Assembly (NCBI GenBank): GCA_027040785.1
Contig: JALULG010000024.1
Coordinates: forward strand, 1-5,588
Length of the DNA stretch: 5,588 bases
DNA from: a bacterium
GTDB taxonomy: Bacteria; Patescibacteriota; Patescibacteriia; JAACEG01
Direction: 5' to 3'
Position numbers and translations under genes: made by a program. Positions within the stretch are counted from its first letter, which is position 1. Each line of letters opens with the position of its first letter. Of this stretch, positions 4,889 through 5,588 are shown in pieces. Under the pieces are notes generated by a model. The model searched no databases, was not told the origin of the DNA, and worked only from the letters and a program-made list of their open reading frames with translations.

Positions 4889-5588
4889 TTATTTTTTAAA
4901 AATATTAAATTTAAAAGATATTTTTTTCCAAAAACTTTTTTTTACTAAAAACAATTGACGAAAAACAACAATCATCGCAATTAACCAAAATAAACCGATT
5001 AAATAACCAACCAAAACATCGCTAAAATAATGAACCCCCAAATATAAACGACTAAAACCGATCAATAAAATAATAATCAAACCGCTGAAAAAAACATTTA
5101 CTTTTTTTTGCCAATTTTTACTTTGTTTTATTAAAAAATAAGTCCAAAATCCATAAAAAGTCATCGCCATCACAGCATGCCCGCTTGGCATGGAAAAAGA
5201 AGTTTTTATTAAATAAGCGTTTTCCGGACGAGGTCGTTCAAAAAGTATTTTTCCTGCATAGCCGACAAAACCGCTGGAAAAGAAGGAAAATAAAAGAATA
5301 AGTAAATACTTCCATTCTTTTTTGAAATAAAGAAAAATTATTGAAATTAAAAGAAAAAATAAAAGCGTTTTTATTTCCCCGAAAAAAGTAATCCCTAAAA
5401 ATATTTTTATCAAAAAAGATATGCGAAATTTTAATAAAAAATCAACCAAATATTTATCAAAAGAAAAAATCACGCCGCCCCCCAAAGCGCTTTGAATAAT
5501 TTTTTTAATTAAAAATAAAATATAAAACAAAACAAAGGCGAACAAAACAAAAGGGTAGCTGAAAAAATTATTTTTTCCCAAACAATAT
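4889..5588 (-). CDS. PAP2-family membrane phosphatase (start at or beyond window edge)
   Basis: An integral membrane acid phosphatase of the PAP2 superfamily, which removes phosphate from lipid phosphates such as phosphatidic acid, phosphatidylglycerol phosphate or undecaprenyl pyrophosphate. All three catalytic motifs are present, numbering from the TTG at 5581: KILFERPRP (111-119, KX6RP), PSGH (132-135) and SRLYLGVHYFSD (177-188, SRX5HX3D), including the nucleophile His184 and the general acid His135. About six hydrophobic segments surround them (near 8-26, 72-86, 92-108, 134-152, 163-177, 186-207), and the C-terminus is basic. The frame stays open to the right edge and its only in-window start is TTG at 5581-5579, with no ATG before Met131, so the true start may lie outside the window. 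The substrate cannot be told from sequence. It precedes rpsL by 85 bases; the link to translation is probably only positional. Confidence 0.9.
   Translation of the reverse strand, partial: YCLGKNNFFSYPFVLFAFVLFYILFLIKKIIQSALGGGVIFSFDKYLVDFLLKFRISFLIKIFLGITFFGEIKTLLFFLLISIIFLYFKKEWKYLLILLFSFFSSGFVGYAGKILFERPRPENAYLIKTSFSMPSGHAVMAMTFYGFWTYFLIKQSKNWQKKVNVFFSGLIIILLIGFSRLYLGVHYFSDVLVGYLIGLFWLIAMIVVFRQLFLVKKSFWKKISFKFNIFKK

Overview
The window carries the bacterial str ribosomal operon on the minus strand. In transcription order (right to left) it reads: a PAP2-family membrane phosphatase (4889 to right edge), rpsL (S12), rpsG (S7), fusA (EF-G), tuf (EF-Tu) and the start of rpsJ (S10, running off the left edge). 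All six genes are codirectional. Plus-strand reading frames are shadows of these genes. I see no mobile element, CRISPR array, tRNA or rRNA.

The DNA is very AT-rich, especially between genes. The long-type S12, the 697-residue EF-G with SGGRGQYGD in domain IV, an S10 with an extra polar N-terminus, and mostly leaderless-looking ribosome binding regions suggest a bacterium of the Candidate Phyla Radiation (Patescibacteria, perhaps a parcubacterium-like lineage). This placement is an inference from sequence style, not a phylogeny. No in-frame UGA was noticed, so the standard code fits.

Region by region: 1-331 partial rpsJ; 332-398 a spacer with a perfect 13-bp stem-loop; 399-1589 tuf; 1590-1759 a 170-base regulatory spacer with a strong sigma70-type promoter and an elaborate foldable leader that ends exactly at tuf's Shine-Dalgarno; 1760-3853 fusA; 3854-3890 AT-only-like spacer; 3891-4361 rpsG; 4362-4383 spacer; 4384-4803 rpsL; 4804-4888 spacer with a second promoter of nearly identical sequence; 4889-5588 the PAP2 gene.

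The genes work together in translation: S12 and S7 are 30S proteins, EF-Tu delivers aminoacyl-tRNA, EF-G translocates, and S10 begins what is normally the next ribosomal operon. The main unexplained signal is the tuf leader. It is a compact three-way-junction RNA candidate (four perfect stems, 28 base pairs, almost no unpaired joints) whose closing stem abuts the only good Shine-Dalgarno in the window. The two promoters, before rpsL and before tuf, share 19 of 22 bases from the -35 box through the spacer, so the operon seems to have paired promoters of the same design.
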